53,074 bases of DNA from Sphingobacterium sp. (lineage in GTDB: Bacteria; Bacteroidota; Bacteroidia; Sphingobacteriales; Sphingobacteriaceae), in contig JALAGS010000060.1 of assembly GCA_022712315.1 (NCBI GenBank), forward strand, positions 1-53,074. The letters run 5' to 3'. Below the pieces are notes generated by a model, which saw only the letters and a list, made by a program, of their open reading frames with translations, ran no database searches and was not told the origin of the DNA. Positions 1 to 9,321 of this stretch are shown in pieces. The stretch's first letter is position 1, and each line of letters begins with the position of its first letter. Position numbers and translations under genes: made by a program.

Positions 1-66
1 ACTTAAACCCTTCTTTTTTCATGGTTTCTTCTTTCGAGGTAACCGTCCCTCCCTTGCGGAGTGGTG

Positions 67-99
67 CAAAGATAGGAAGTTTCCTAACAAACTTCCAAG
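67..99 (-). promoter_or_regulatory. rRNA-operon-type promoter firing out of the left edge
   Basis: On the minus strand a perfect Bacteroidetes -7 element, TATCTTTG (67-74), lies 21 nt from a CTTG (96-99), close to the -33 consensus TTTG. The spacer carries an 8-bp perfect inverted repeat, GGAAGTTT (75-82) and AAACTTCC (89-96). The 66 nt downstream contain no obvious gene start and look like an rRNA leader. An rRNA or other highly expressed operon just outside the window is an inference. Confidence 0.5.
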
Positions 100-372
100 A
101 CTTTTGTTCTTATTATTTTCATTTTGGACCTAACTCGCTGTCAGGATGGGAGATTCTTTTTGGTTTTTGGCCGAGGGAGCTGCAGAGGAAGGCGAAAAGG
201 GTTTCCAGAGGGATTTCAGCACCGCCTGCAGCGGCAAACATAATCAGCCAATCCGGGAACGAGATGCCGGGCGCAACTGATGGACGGACGAATATCGGTA
301 GGGCGGGAAAGATAGCAGAACACAGGGCTCTGGAATACCTTCTTTTGCAGCTATACTTTTCTACCTGTTTAC

Positions 373-480
373 TTAGGGTTAGTTTAGGGTTTAGTTAGGT
401 TTAGTTTAGGTATAATATAGGTTATAGCTAAACTAAACCTAACTTATTACTAAGCTAAATATAGACAAAAGCTAACCTAA
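373..480. repeat. TTAG/CTAA-rich large inverted repeat
   Basis: The left half (373-410) is a run of TTAG units spaced by G or T. The right half (428-480) is rich in CTAA units. The core is a perfect 17-bp inverted repeat, AGTTAGGTTTAGTTTAG (393-409) and CTAAACTAAACCTAACT (428-444), around an 18-nt A+T-rich loop. It is not followed by a T-run, so it does not look like a terminator. It could be an iteron-like protein-binding site, the end of a mobile element, or a recombination site. Confidence 0.6.
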
Positions 481-1060
481 GGAATGAAGCATCATTAACT
501 CTTCGTTATTTAGGGAAAGGTGATTCCGCTCGGGGACAACGCTCCGGCTGCTGACAAAGGTCTGCGGGAACATCCGACTGCCCTCCCAGCCTGCTTCGTA
601 CCATGGTCGGGGCTGGTTTAGCCTCTGAACGTCTTGCGTCCGTGGTGAGTCCGTGTTGTCTCCGATTCTAACCCTGCGCCCACCCCGATGCCAACACGGA
701 CAAATGGCGTTCTGAAAGCGACCGTGTCCCGTGGAGGCCACGAAAAGGGGGCCAACGCCAATCCGAACTGCAGCCGAAAAACTCCGCAGCAACGCAGCAA
801 ACACGAAAACAACTCGAAAAAGCATACTATCAAAGGCGCAAAAAGAATGCAAATACACAATTAGAACTCACCCCTCCCCTAAAAGTTTATATCTTATCAT
901 TATGTCCTGTTATAAGTCAGGTATCAAGATATGATTGAATCACAGCTAAAAACATCTTATTCAATTTAAAAGAGGATAGGAATGATTTCTTACAGGAAGT
1001 TCATTCAGTTTTTAAAACGTCAAGACAATAACGAGATCCACAAGCTATACCCACTAAACA
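481..1060. other. gene-poor block with a start-less open frame
   Basis: Roughly 500-860 is visibly richer in G+C than its surroundings. On the plus strand an 88-codon frame runs open from 672 to the stop at 936-938. Its translation is hydrophilic and basic (for example DKWRSESDRVPWRPRKGG and QLEKAYYQRRKKN), but no good start codon precedes it, and a TAA at 669-671 closes it upstream. Overlapping frames on the other strand show no domain I recognise. It may be the remnant of a gene, possibly from a mobile element, or non-coding leader DNA belonging to the operon to the left. Confidence 0.3.
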
Positions 1061-1063
1061 CAA

Positions 1064-1096
1064 AAGCTCCGAATCATTCACTGCGATTCGGAGCTT
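1064..1096 (-). terminator. intrinsic terminator after the M60 peptidase gene
   Basis: Perfect 12-bp stem, AAGCTCCGAATC (1064-1075) and GATTCGGAGCTT (1085-1096), with a 9-nt loop. On the minus strand it is followed by a short T-run. It lies 22 bp beyond the stop of the M60 gene and closes the first Sus locus. Confidence 0.75.
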
Positions 1097-1118
1097 CATT
1101 TGCGCCAGTTTACCTATT

Positions 1119-2711
1119 CTAATCTCTTAATGCTGTAAGATCAGCCTTAGGCTTGGGTAGGTTCATGTTTTTAATTGCCAGACGACAGGCGTCAACCATT
1201 TCCTGCGTCATGGTATAGGTATACTTTCCATAATCGTCGTACTCCAAGGTACCAACGAAAAAGAATCCGTATTTATCAAAGAAATCCGTCAAATCCAATT
1301 TGGCCACTTCGCAGGCTGTTTTAACAAAATTCAGCTGATGGACGGCAGGATTACGCTCACCCATCATGCGATCGGAACTCCAATCTGAACGCTGTCTTCT
1401 TGGTTTATTCATGTTCTGCTGACGGAAAGCCTCAAATAGATCGGCATAAAAATCGGGGCGTTTTCCCTCACCCTCAAAATAGAGCTGTAACTGCCAAAAA
1501 GGAATCAAACGATCGAACACATCCGGATCGGACAAATAAGAAATTCGTTTTTCAATAATATTGGTCTTCGCTTTCTCAAAATTGTTCTGCTCTGAAACCC
1601 GAGTTTTATTACCAAACGAACGTGTTACATATAAGGAGAACAGGTTGTTGCTCACCTCACCCAAGCCACCCCAATCAAACATTGGACGTGTCTGGTGTAC
1701 GTGGCCCACCTCATGACTGAAACCCCAGCAAGGATCCCCTTTAATCACCGATTCTGGCGTTACCACCATCTTCATCGCGTAACCAACCTTATCGCCCATA
1801 TAGGCAACACCATCTCCATCACGAAACATGTAATAATTATAATTCACCCGTGCTAGAATACGATTTTTGGGGACTTTATTATACTTCTCCAGTCCCATTA
1901 AGCGATGTTGTCTAGACACCAGCGAATCGTAATTACGAATCAGTTCGACACCTTTTCCATAAGCATACTGTTTCAATGCCTCTATTGGATAAGCCGTTTG
2001 AATATGCTCACCTTTTGCATCCATAATCGGAAATACAGCGTGATCGATCAAACTGTCCCACTCCTTATTACCCTGTTTTTTAAGATCAAAGTAACCGTTT
2101 ACCTGTCCTGTCAGAAAATGAACCGTAATCGGATTTTCCTTTTCAGGCTCTTCTGAGAAATAATCGATATAAGCTAAACTTCCATAATCATTGAGCTCGA
2201 TAATATTCACGCCATTGTGCAATCTGAATTCCTGTTTTTCCAGCCCCCAACCTTTCGGATCCTTTGTCGGCTCCTGCGGATTAGGAGCTTTCCGCAACCA
2301 ATTGGGCACAACAAGATTTACCTCTTTGCCTGTTGCAATGCCATCCACAATAACGATATGCTTTCCTTTGGAGAGATACACACCGGTCATATTTTCATAT
2401 TTACTATAACCATCCCCAATACTTAATTGATGACCTAATGTTGTCGGATTCAACAAGGCATAATAGGTTGCATACTTATACTCCTTGTTATAGTTGCCAT
2501 CAAGTATAGACTGCGCGACCCGGCGCAGTGTTGTATCAGCAATCTGATTGAGCTGTTTTTTCTTAACTCCCTTTTTTAGGGTTAACGCCATAGGATCCTC
2601 AAATACAGAAAGATCGGCATAGGTTTGTTTAAAATCCTGAGCAGTTTGAGCCTTTAAATTGGCGCTTAGCAATAGACCTAGCCCAAAGGCGATAAATTTT
2701 CTTTTCATCAT
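1119..2711 (-). CDS. M60-family (enhancin-like) zinc metallopeptidase, exported
   Basis: 530 aa. A signal peptide (about residues 1-21, ending LKAQ) sends it to the periplasm or cell surface. The gluzincin zinc site HEVGH is at 333-337, and a probable third ligand, Glu352, follows in GLGEVSNN; this arrangement is typical of peptidase M60. The N-terminal half is a beta-rich region expected to support substrate binding. Known M60 enzymes of Bacteroidota cut mucin-type O-glycoproteins, and the position after SusC, SusD and surface lipoproteins fits that role. It is the last gene of the locus, but a terminator-like hairpin separates it from the gene before, so it may be expressed at a different level. 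The start could be Met1 or Met2. The family call is firm; the substrate is inferred. Confidence 0.85.
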   Translation of the reverse strand: MMKRKFIAFGLGLLLSANLKAQTAQDFKQTYADLSVFEDPMALTLKKGVKKKQLNQIADTTLRRVAQSILDGNYNKEYKYATYYALLNPTTLGHQLSIGDGYSKYENMTGVYLSKGKHIVIVDGIATGKEVNLVVPNWLRKAPNPQEPTKDPKGWGLEKQEFRLHNGVNIIELNDYGSLAYIDYFSEEPEKENPITVHFLTGQVNGYFDLKKQGNKEWDSLIDHAVFPIMDAKGEHIQTAYPIEALKQYAYGKGVELIRNYDSLVSRQHRLMGLEKYNKVPKNRILARVNYNYYMFRDGDGVAYMGDKVGYAMKMVVTPESVIKGDPCWGFSHEVGHVHQTRPMFDWGGLGEVSNNLFSLYVTRSFGNKTRVSEQNNFEKAKTNIIEKRISYLSDPDVFDRLIPFWQLQLYFEGEGKRPDFYADLFEAFRQQNMNKPRRQRSDWSSDRMMGERNPAVHQLNFVKTACEVAKLDLTDFFDKYGFFFVGTLEYDDYGKYTYTMTQEMVDACRLAIKNMNLPKPKADLTALRD

Positions 2712-2751
2712 TAATTAAGAGATACAATAGAAATCATAATTCCATCTTAAC

Positions 2752-2782
2752 AAAAAAGGAGGAGTATTATTTCACTCCCCCT
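2752..2782 (-). terminator. internal terminator or attenuator before the M60 gene
   Basis: Read on the minus strand, AGGGGGAGT (2774-2782) pairs with ACTCCTCCT (2757-2765) in a 9-bp stem with one G-U pair and an 8-nt loop, directly followed by six T. It has full intrinsic-terminator form but lies between two genes of the same direction, 41 bp before the peptidase start. It would lower peptidase transcription relative to the transport genes. Confidence 0.6.
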
Positions 2783-2824
2783 CTCCATACATTAAGTTAT
2801 TCAATAATCTAAACGCAACGCGTC

Positions 2825-3892
2825 CTACTTCGCATTTGGATTTTTCGTCGCTTTCAAATGAAGTTCATAAATATATTTTCCTGCTTTGTATATCTTCGTG
2901 TTAAAACGAATATTAAGCTTAACAGGCTGATCATATGTCAAGTACTTCATATCTGTTGGCGGGTTCCAGTTTTTAGTATCCGCATAGTCTATTGATTGAA
3001 TCCATTTCGATTGAATTCTGTAATAACAGTTGATCCCGTTTGACTGACTATCCCAATATACATCCGGGAATCTCACTTGCGCATAATCATAGACCACAGC
3101 TGTGTCTGTAACGGTCGTTTTATAAGCGAAAGTCGCCAATGTTTTAAGGAAATCATTGCCAGATGGCCTTCTGTCCAAAGCATTACCCGGAAATAATGCT
3201 CCGTTTTTGTCGTAAACCTTCAATACAATTTGATTTGGACCGTCTGCTACGCGTTTAATATTTAATGTTAAACTAGTGCTCTGCCCTTTGGTTTGATCAA
3301 TCCATTGGTCATCATAAGGGAAACGGATACCTGTTTCGCTATTTGCTTCAACCGCAATAAAGTAAGGCACATTTTCATACGTATATTCTTTTACCGGAGA
3401 CAACTTGATCGTTGTTATATTCTTATAATCTTTTGTACCTTTTGGATTTTGCACACGTATATCAACCTCATACTCCCCCGCAGGGACATTATCAGTCGCT
3501 TGAGTGAACATAAACTGACCACTTTTTTCTAAAACAGTAAACGGTAGTCTCTTCTCTATACCTCGTTTGTTATTAATCAATTCAAGTGTTGTATCTGTTT
3601 TAGGATCATATTTCTCCTTCCAAACAGTGACGTCGTATTCCTTAAAAAAAGTCTCCTCCCTTTTTCCTGTTGCCTTATTACGAATATCCAATAAAGTTAC
3701 CGTAAATGGTGGTGTTGAGGCATCCGGAATAATGCCAGTTGCTATATAAAACGTTCCTTGATCTACAGCAATCGGATTAGATCCATAACGAATATTGTCA
3801 CTTAGATAGCCGACTTCAATTTTCTTACAACCTGCATACATTAAGGATGCCAATACACCGATGTATACAAATATTTTATATCTATTTTTCAT
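2825..3892 (-). CDS. DUF5007-like surface lipoprotein of the Sus locus
   Basis: 355 aa. The lipoprotein signal peptide ends ASLMYAGC with Cys22 followed by two lysines, as usual for Bacteroidota lipoproteins. The rest is beta-rich without transmembrane segments, which suggests immunoglobulin-like domains. The sequence, including YLSDNIRYGSNPI just after the anchor, and the position between SusD and an M60 peptidase resemble the DUF5007 group of Sus-associated lipoproteins. I place it there from memory and not from an alignment. Its likely job is glycan or glycoprotein binding at the cell surface. It lies 17 bp after the fasciclin gene and is surely co-transcribed with it. Confidence 0.6.
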   Translation of the reverse strand: MKNRYKIFVYIGVLASLMYAGCKKIEVGYLSDNIRYGSNPIAVDQGTFYIATGIIPDASTPPFTVTLLDIRNKATGKREETFFKEYDVTVWKEKYDPKTDTTLELINNKRGIEKRLPFTVLEKSGQFMFTQATDNVPAGEYEVDIRVQNPKGTKDYKNITTIKLSPVKEYTYENVPYFIAVEANSETGIRFPYDDQWIDQTKGQSTSLTLNIKRVADGPNQIVLKVYDKNGALFPGNALDRRPSGNDFLKTLATFAYKTTVTDTAVVYDYAQVRFPDVYWDSQSNGINCYYRIQSKWIQSIDYADTKNWNPPTDMKYLTYDQPVKLNIRFNTKIYKAGKYIYELHLKATKNPNAK

Positions 3893-3909
3893 ATCAATAC
3901 CAATTAAAT

Positions 3910-4605
3910 TTATCTTCTAAATGCCCAAATATGCTGGTTGTTCAATACATGCACGATGCCTGTTGTTGAAATAATGCCCGACGTCTGACAGAGCAATTTG
4001 GTGTCATTGAGATTTGCTTTTCCTGAAGGATCAGATAATAAGCCATTTTTCATGACATCACGCTCACCGTAGATCTTGGTTAAATAAAGCAATTTAGGCC
4101 CTTGAGAAATGACACCATCCGCCAAATAATCTTCATTAGTTGATTTTTCCAAGGTCACCAAGAGTTTTGTCGTTGGTTCTTGTGTCTCGAATATAGTTCC
4201 CGATTCGGTTAAATTATCCCGAACGATGCGATCAGAGAAAAGATAGACACTCATCGAGTCCTGGAGCATTTTTTGTGGATAGTATTTAAACAATGAATCC
4301 AGATTAAAGTTAAGTCGTTCATCCTTTTTACGCCATTCATTCTGTTTCGCTAACAGGAAATTACGAATGGAATAATTTGTAGGGACAAAGAAAGTTCCCG
4401 CGCTGTTGACTTTATCTTTTAATCCAGCTTTATCGATAATCATCAAGGTCGTATCGAATAAGTGCTGTGGATGCGATTTCAAGAAATCATAGGTTGTCAT
4501 ATTGACATGTGGATCACTTATGCCACCATCTATTACCGCTTCTTTTTTACAACTAAAAATTGTTACCAAAGCAATAATACTTAAATATATAAATGTATTT
4601 TTCAT
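3910..4605 (-). CDS. fasciclin (FAS1) domain lipoprotein
   Basis: 231 aa. The lipoprotein signal peptide has its anchor at Cys19 (ALVTIFSCKK). A single FAS1 domain fills the rest: AGTFFVPTN matches the family's 'FAPTN' box, and TTGIVHVLN near the C terminus matches the 'NGVIHVID' box. FAS1 domains act in adhesion and carbohydrate or protein binding. Between susD and the DUF5007-like gene, with gaps of 10 and 17 bp, it is probably an accessory binding lipoprotein of this outer-membrane complex. Confidence 0.8.
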   Translation of the reverse strand: MKNTFIYLSIIALVTIFSCKKEAVIDGGISDPHVNMTTYDFLKSHPQHLFDTTLMIIDKAGLKDKVNSAGTFFVPTNYSIRNFLLAKQNEWRKKDERLNFNLDSLFKYYPQKMLQDSMSVYLFSDRIVRDNLTESGTIFETQEPTTKLLVTLEKSTNEDYLADGVISQGPKLLYLTKIYGERDVMKNGLLSDPSGKANLNDTKLLCQTSGIISTTGIVHVLNNQHIWAFRR

Positions 4606-4615
4606 GTTGATTCGC

Positions 4616-6136
4616 TTAATATTTACCCATCCAATACGGATTCTGAGAGATTAATCGGTTCGAGTTCAAAATGCTGTTCTCGATTGGGAACAAATAACCT
4701 TTTTGTTCCATACGTGTAGCATCCATACTCCAGGAAGCCAGCTGTACGAAGAGATTATTATTCTTCGTTTTCCAGGCATTTCGAACAATATCAAAATAAC
4801 AATGACCCTCACCAATCAATTCACGTTGTCTTTCTTTCAATATATCACGCTTTAGATTTGCGCCACCACTGCTAATCATGGTTTTGGCGCCGGCTCTGCT
4901 TCTAATCGAATTGACGGCCGTTAGCGCTTCACCATCCTTTCCAATTGCATTTAAAGCCTCTGCTTTTAGCAAGATCATATCGGCCAATCTAAAAATCACC
5001 AAATTACTTTCAACCCTAGGATCCGAGTTTGTCGCCGCATTTTTGTAGACAATATCAGAATACTTCATTAGCGAATTACTTTGCGAATTGGTAATACTCC
5101 TGAAGAAATCTGTTCTTCTGGTATCACCATCTTCCTCCTTACCATACATTTCCTCTAATTTTGTATTAGTCACATAATAGACTGGAACCAACGACGGCAT
5201 ATTTACGTATATACTGCTACTTACCGTAATAAAACCCACTGCACCTGAAAATACCCCCATCCCTTGATAAGACGCAGATTCATTTTCCGCATCCTTATTT
5301 GTAAACACGAATATGTTTTCTTTCGCGCTCGCTTCCTTAAAAACATTACGGACATTTCCTTTTGTCTGCAATGCGAAGAGATCTGGACGACTGATAATAG
5401 AGTCCTCGTATGTTACCGTTTTCGCGTAGTCATTTTGCCAGGCAGTCGCATGTGTTAACAAGGCCAAAGCTGCAGCTTTATTTGCCCGACGACGACCAAG
5501 CCCGTCAACCCCTTCCCAAGTCAATAAACTTGAGGCTTTCTGCGCATCACTAACAATAAACTTCAAGATCTCATCGGTCGACGTACGGCCAATCAATACA
5601 GCCTGATCAGCTGTCTCCGTTGGTTCAGTTTGTAAAGGTAAGTCACCCCAAACCCGTGTCATATAGAAATAGGAAAGTGCACGCATAAAATATGCTTCAC
5701 CAAGAAGGTAGCTTTTGGTTCCAGCTGAAAATTTATCTTCCGAAATGTCCGGAATCCTCTTGATAATCAAATTAGCTTCATTTATGACTCGGTACCAGTT
5801 TGTCCAATTAAGCCCGCCCCCTTCTCGATAGGGCAATTTAAAGCTACCGCTCGTATAGATATCCGAATGCAATGTACCCTCGCTGGTTGTCAAAATTCCA
5901 ACAGGGGTATCTCCCCATGCGAAAAAAGCTTGGTTCGTCACCATGGCTTTTCGGAATAAACTGTACATTCCCAACGTGGCACCCGTAAAGTCTTTTTCAT
6001 TCTTCCAAAAGGTATCCGCATAGGTATCATTAATTAAATTATTCTCCAATTGCTTGTTACATGATCCTAGAATCATAGCGGAGAAAAGAGTCGCGACTAC
6101 TCCTATCTTTTTATATGTTATTTTTAAAATTTTCAT
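4616..6136 (-). CDS. SusD/RagB-family nutrient-binding lipoprotein
   Basis: 506 aa. The lipoprotein signal peptide has its anchor at Cys26 (MILGSCNKQ). A SusD-type N-terminal region follows, with the familiar pattern WTNWYRVINEANLIIKRI, then the TPR-like helices (GEAYFMRALSYFYMTRVWGD). The C-terminal RagB/SusD part has RLADMILLKAEALN and ends with the usual ILNSNRLISQNPYW. SusD proteins cap the SusC barrel outside the cell and capture the substrate. It starts 11 bp after susC, giving the standard SusC-SusD order. Confidence 0.95.
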   Translation of the reverse strand: MKILKITYKKIGVVATLFSAMILGSCNKQLENNLINDTYADTFWKNEKDFTGATLGMYSLFRKAMVTNQAFFAWGDTPVGILTTSEGTLHSDIYTSGSFKLPYREGGGLNWTNWYRVINEANLIIKRIPDISEDKFSAGTKSYLLGEAYFMRALSYFYMTRVWGDLPLQTEPTETADQAVLIGRTSTDEILKFIVSDAQKASSLLTWEGVDGLGRRRANKAAALALLTHATAWQNDYAKTVTYEDSIISRPDLFALQTKGNVRNVFKEASAKENIFVFTNKDAENESASYQGMGVFSGAVGFITVSSSIYVNMPSLVPVYYVTNTKLEEMYGKEEDGDTRRTDFFRSITNSQSNSLMKYSDIVYKNAATNSDPRVESNLVIFRLADMILLKAEALNAIGKDGEALTAVNSIRSRAGAKTMISSGGANLKRDILKERQRELIGEGHCYFDIVRNAWKTKNNNLFVQLASWSMDATRMEQKGYLFPIENSILNSNRLISQNPYWMGKY

Positions 6137-6147
6137 GTTGCTAGCTA

Positions 6148-9100
6148 TTAAAATTCGAATTGAACACCTAAAGTATACTTAGATGGCAATGGATAACCGT
6201 CACCATAATCAAAGCCTCTCGCATCAACCATTTCGGCATCAACACCTGAGAATTTTTGGAACATATGAACATTATCCACTGTACCATATAATCTGAGTGA
6301 ATTAATTCCTAAACGATTCATCCAAGGATTTTGACCTTTATTGAAACGATATGCTAAGTTGATATTTTTGATGCGCACATACCATCCTGGCTCCATAAAC
6401 ATCGATTGACCAGCTCTCCAAGCATACAATCCCATATACGGATTTGCTGCAGGATATCTAGCCATATCGCCCTCTTGCTGCCAAAAATCATACTTATCTA
6501 AATCTCCGATCGATGCTTTAGATAGGTCTTTAGGATTTCCATAGAAGAATCCATTGGACATGCGTCGTGCAAAAGTACTGTTGATAATATCTCTTCCTAA
6601 GGTGAAAGTTGTTAAAACTTGTAAAGAGAAACCTTTATAAGTAAAATTATTGATAAAACCACCCGTCACTTTCGGGTTCGGATCGCCAAAAAAAGCCATA
6701 TCGTTTTCACCAATCGCGTCTGAAATCTTATAATCACCATTCACATCTACCCAATTAGGATATCCCGGCTTAAGTGTACCCCATTTTGTTGCGCCTACCG
6801 CTCCAGTGTATGGGTTTACGATAATATCATTGGATGAACTAATGGCTCCATTCACAAGGTAACCATAAAACATATTCAAGGGTTTACCCACCACATACAC
6901 GCCTTGATCATAGTATAAGTCTCGGTTACCATTAGGCAATGCTGTAACAACGTTTTTGTTAAATGATAAATTCAATTGTGGAATCCACTGGAATTCTTTA
7001 CTTTTTTCAAATACTTTCCCTTGGATATTAATCTCGATTCCTGAGTTCCGCACTCCTGCAGCATTCGTAAAAGTTTGGAGGTACCCGGAGTACTCCGGTA
7101 TCCAGATTTGCAACATTTGCCCTGTTGTTGTTCTAACATAAGTATCAAAATTGACTATAAGTCTGCCTTTTAATAAGTATGCATCAAATCCCGCATTCCA
7201 AGTATCCGATTTCTGCCAGGTAATATTATCATTGGTTATACCCGAATAGTTTGGAATAACTGCCGTACCACCGCCGTAGGTATTTCCAGAGTTACCAGGA
7301 TAAGACCCATCTCCAGCAATAAACGCATTATAACGATCATTATCACCGATGCTACTTTCATCACCCGTACGTCCCCAGCTGGCGCGAAGTTTCAATTCAT
7401 CTACCCATTCTTTGGATTCCATAAAAGGTTCTTCCGAAACAATCCATCCAGCTCCTACAGATGGGAAATACCCCCATTTGTTATTCTTACCAAATCTTGA
7501 AGAAGCATCCGCTCTCCATACTGCATCCAACAAATATTTACTTTTATAATCGTAATGAAACGCACCGAGGAATGACAACTTTGCATAGGTCGATTGATCA
7601 GAATATCCATTTAGGTTTTGAGCACTCACACCTTTAATTACTTGAATATTGTCATTTGGGATATCCTTTCCTAACAAATACAAGCCCTCATTTTTACGCG
7701 TCTCATATTCCTGAACTGCCGTAGCCGTAAAGTTATGTACGTCATTTAAGGATTTTGTCCATAATAAAGAGTTTGTCAACAAATATTTTCTGTACTGGGT
7801 ATAAGTCGATTTCGCATAGGCTAGACCATCAGTATTTAAAATAGATGGTGAAGCAAAATCATTTTTTGCCGTAGAATAGTTGATAATACTACGCGTGCTT
7901 AAACGAAAATCTTTTAAGAAGGTATATCTTAACTCACCAACTCCACTTAGGTCTACATTGATATTATCGTTGCGCTGATAGTCATAGGGATTCACAATAC
8001 TGTTGATATCGTCTTGACTCATACCAAGCAATGATGTTGGCATATCCACTGGATTAATAGCAAAAACACTGCGGTATCTATTAGTTTTTAAGAACTCCGT
8101 ACTGCCTTTACCATCCATTCGTCTGTTGGTCGAAGCCTTGAAGTTGGTCAGAAATTCCAATTGTTTGGTGATATTAAAAATCAAATTACTTGTAAAAGAG
8201 TAGCGCTTTAGACCAGTACTTTTTACAATACCTTTTTCATTATACATCCCGCCGCTGACCCTATAGTTTAAATTCTCGGTAGCCCCCGAAACGGAAAGGT
8301 CATAGTTTTGTACGTACCCAGATTGATAAAATAAGTCCTGATAATCATTGTTATTGTTAAATGCTGGATTCAAACTATCTGTCAATAGCTGAGGTATTGT
8401 TTGAAGTTGAGCATCATTCGCAAACTTATAAATCAATTCGAGTTTCTTTCTTCTTTCTGCCGCACCGATCAATGTAGCAACAGTAGCAGGTTTAGTTACA
8501 TAACCCTGATAGGTATTTAAGCTAAATTTGGGTCGTCCCAGCTGACCACGCTTTGTCTTTATCAATATAACACCATTGTTCGCTCTCGCTCCATATAGCG
8601 CGGCTGCCGATGCATCCTTCAAAACGTCAACAGACTCGATGTCATTGGGGTTTAGACTTGCAAGAAAGTTGGTTCCAGTAACATTAAAACTTTTGATTTC
8701 ATCTTCTGATGTAGGAATTCCATCAATGACATACAATGGGTTACTCGTCAAATTGTCTGCATCAAAATCATTATTGGAACGGGGAATATTGGTATTTCCG
8801 CGAATGACCAAAGAGGTTTTCATACCAGGTTGTCCGGTAAAGTTCTGCACGTTTACTCCAGGTAACTTTCCCTGAAGCAACACGTCGATACTAGCAGCAG
8901 GAAGATTCTCTATATCTTTGCTTGTCACACTCGCAATCGAACCGGTACTTTTTTTACGATTGATGGTTGTATAGCCTGTCACAATCGCTTCTCCGAGCTC
9001 GTTACTTGATTCAACTAGATTCACTGAGACATTTTGCCTCCCTCCTAGAACTATCTCCTGCGTCTCAAACCCAACGCTTTTAACAACCAGAATATCATCT

Positions 9101-9321
9101 GATTTGGCTTGAATTTCAAATGTTCCTGTACCATTGGTTGAGGTGACAGATTTTGCGTTATTTTTAACAAAAACCGTCGCCCCAGGCAGAGGTCGATTAT
9201 TGTTTAGTACTTTTCCCGTTATCTTCGTTTGTGCAAAAGAGAATAACTGGAACAGCATTAGGCTAAATAGAAGCGGGATTATTCTCGTCCACTTCCTTTT
9301 GGTGTAGATGTCCATTTCCAT
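6148..9321 (-). CDS. SusC/RagA-family TonB-linked outer-membrane transporter
   Basis: About 1057 aa from the ATG chosen here. It opens with a signal peptide (RIIPLLFSLMLFQLFSFAQ), then a carboxypeptidase-D-like regulatory domain (TGKVLNNNRPLPGATV), a TonB box region (ELGEAIVTGY), a plug with the SusC signature YVIDGIPTS and SVDVLKDASAAALYGARANN, and a long beta-barrel ending in Phe (GVQFEF). It imports glycan or glycopeptide fragments with energy from TonB. An in-frame TTG at 9369 would add 16 residues ahead of the signal peptide; the ATG codons at 9321 or 9315 fit better. It is the first gene of the locus, and a structured palindromic element lies about 90 bp upstream. Confidence 0.95.
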   Translation of the reverse strand: MEMDIYTKRKWTRIIPLLFSLMLFQLFSFAQTKITGKVLNNNRPLPGATVFVKNNAKSVTSTNGTGTFEIQAKSDDILVVKSVGFETQEIVLGGRQNVSVNLVESSNELGEAIVTGYTTINRKKSTGSIASVTSKDIENLPAASIDVLLQGKLPGVNVQNFTGQPGMKTSLVIRGNTNIPRSNNDFDADNLTSNPLYVIDGIPTSEDEIKSFNVTGTNFLASLNPNDIESVDVLKDASAAALYGARANNGVILIKTKRGQLGRPKFSLNTYQGYVTKPATVATLIGAAERRKKLELIYKFANDAQLQTIPQLLTDSLNPAFNNNNDYQDLFYQSGYVQNYDLSVSGATENLNYRVSGGMYNEKGIVKSTGLKRYSFTSNLIFNITKQLEFLTNFKASTNRRMDGKGSTEFLKTNRYRSVFAINPVDMPTSLLGMSQDDINSIVNPYDYQRNDNINVDLSGVGELRYTFLKDFRLSTRSIINYSTAKNDFASPSILNTDGLAYAKSTYTQYRKYLLTNSLLWTKSLNDVHNFTATAVQEYETRKNEGLYLLGKDIPNDNIQVIKGVSAQNLNGYSDQSTYAKLSFLGAFHYDYKSKYLLDAVWRADASSRFGKNNKWGYFPSVGAGWIVSEEPFMESKEWVDELKLRASWGRTGDESSIGDNDRYNAFIAGDGSYPGNSGNTYGGGTAVIPNYSGITNDNITWQKSDTWNAGFDAYLLKGRLIVNFDTYVRTTTGQMLQIWIPEYSGYLQTFTNAAGVRNSGIEINIQGKVFEKSKEFQWIPQLNLSFNKNVVTALPNGNRDLYYDQGVYVVGKPLNMFYGYLVNGAISSSNDIIVNPYTGAVGATKWGTLKPGYPNWVDVNGDYKISDAIGENDMAFFGDPNPKVTGGFINNFTYKGFSLQVLTTFTLGRDIINSTFARRMSNGFFYGNPKDLSKASIGDLDKYDFWQQEGDMARYPAANPYMGLYAWRAGQSMFMEPGWYVRIKNINLAYRFNKGQNPWMNRLGINSLRLYGTVDNVHMFQKFSGVDAEMVDARGFDYGDGYPLPSKYTLGVQFEF

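Noticed and set aside
472..858. 128-codon open frame on the minus strand in the left region
   Set aside because: No recognisable domain, Cys/Arg/Trp-rich translation with no family pattern, and overlaps other open frames in a G+C-rich block; probably a chance frame.
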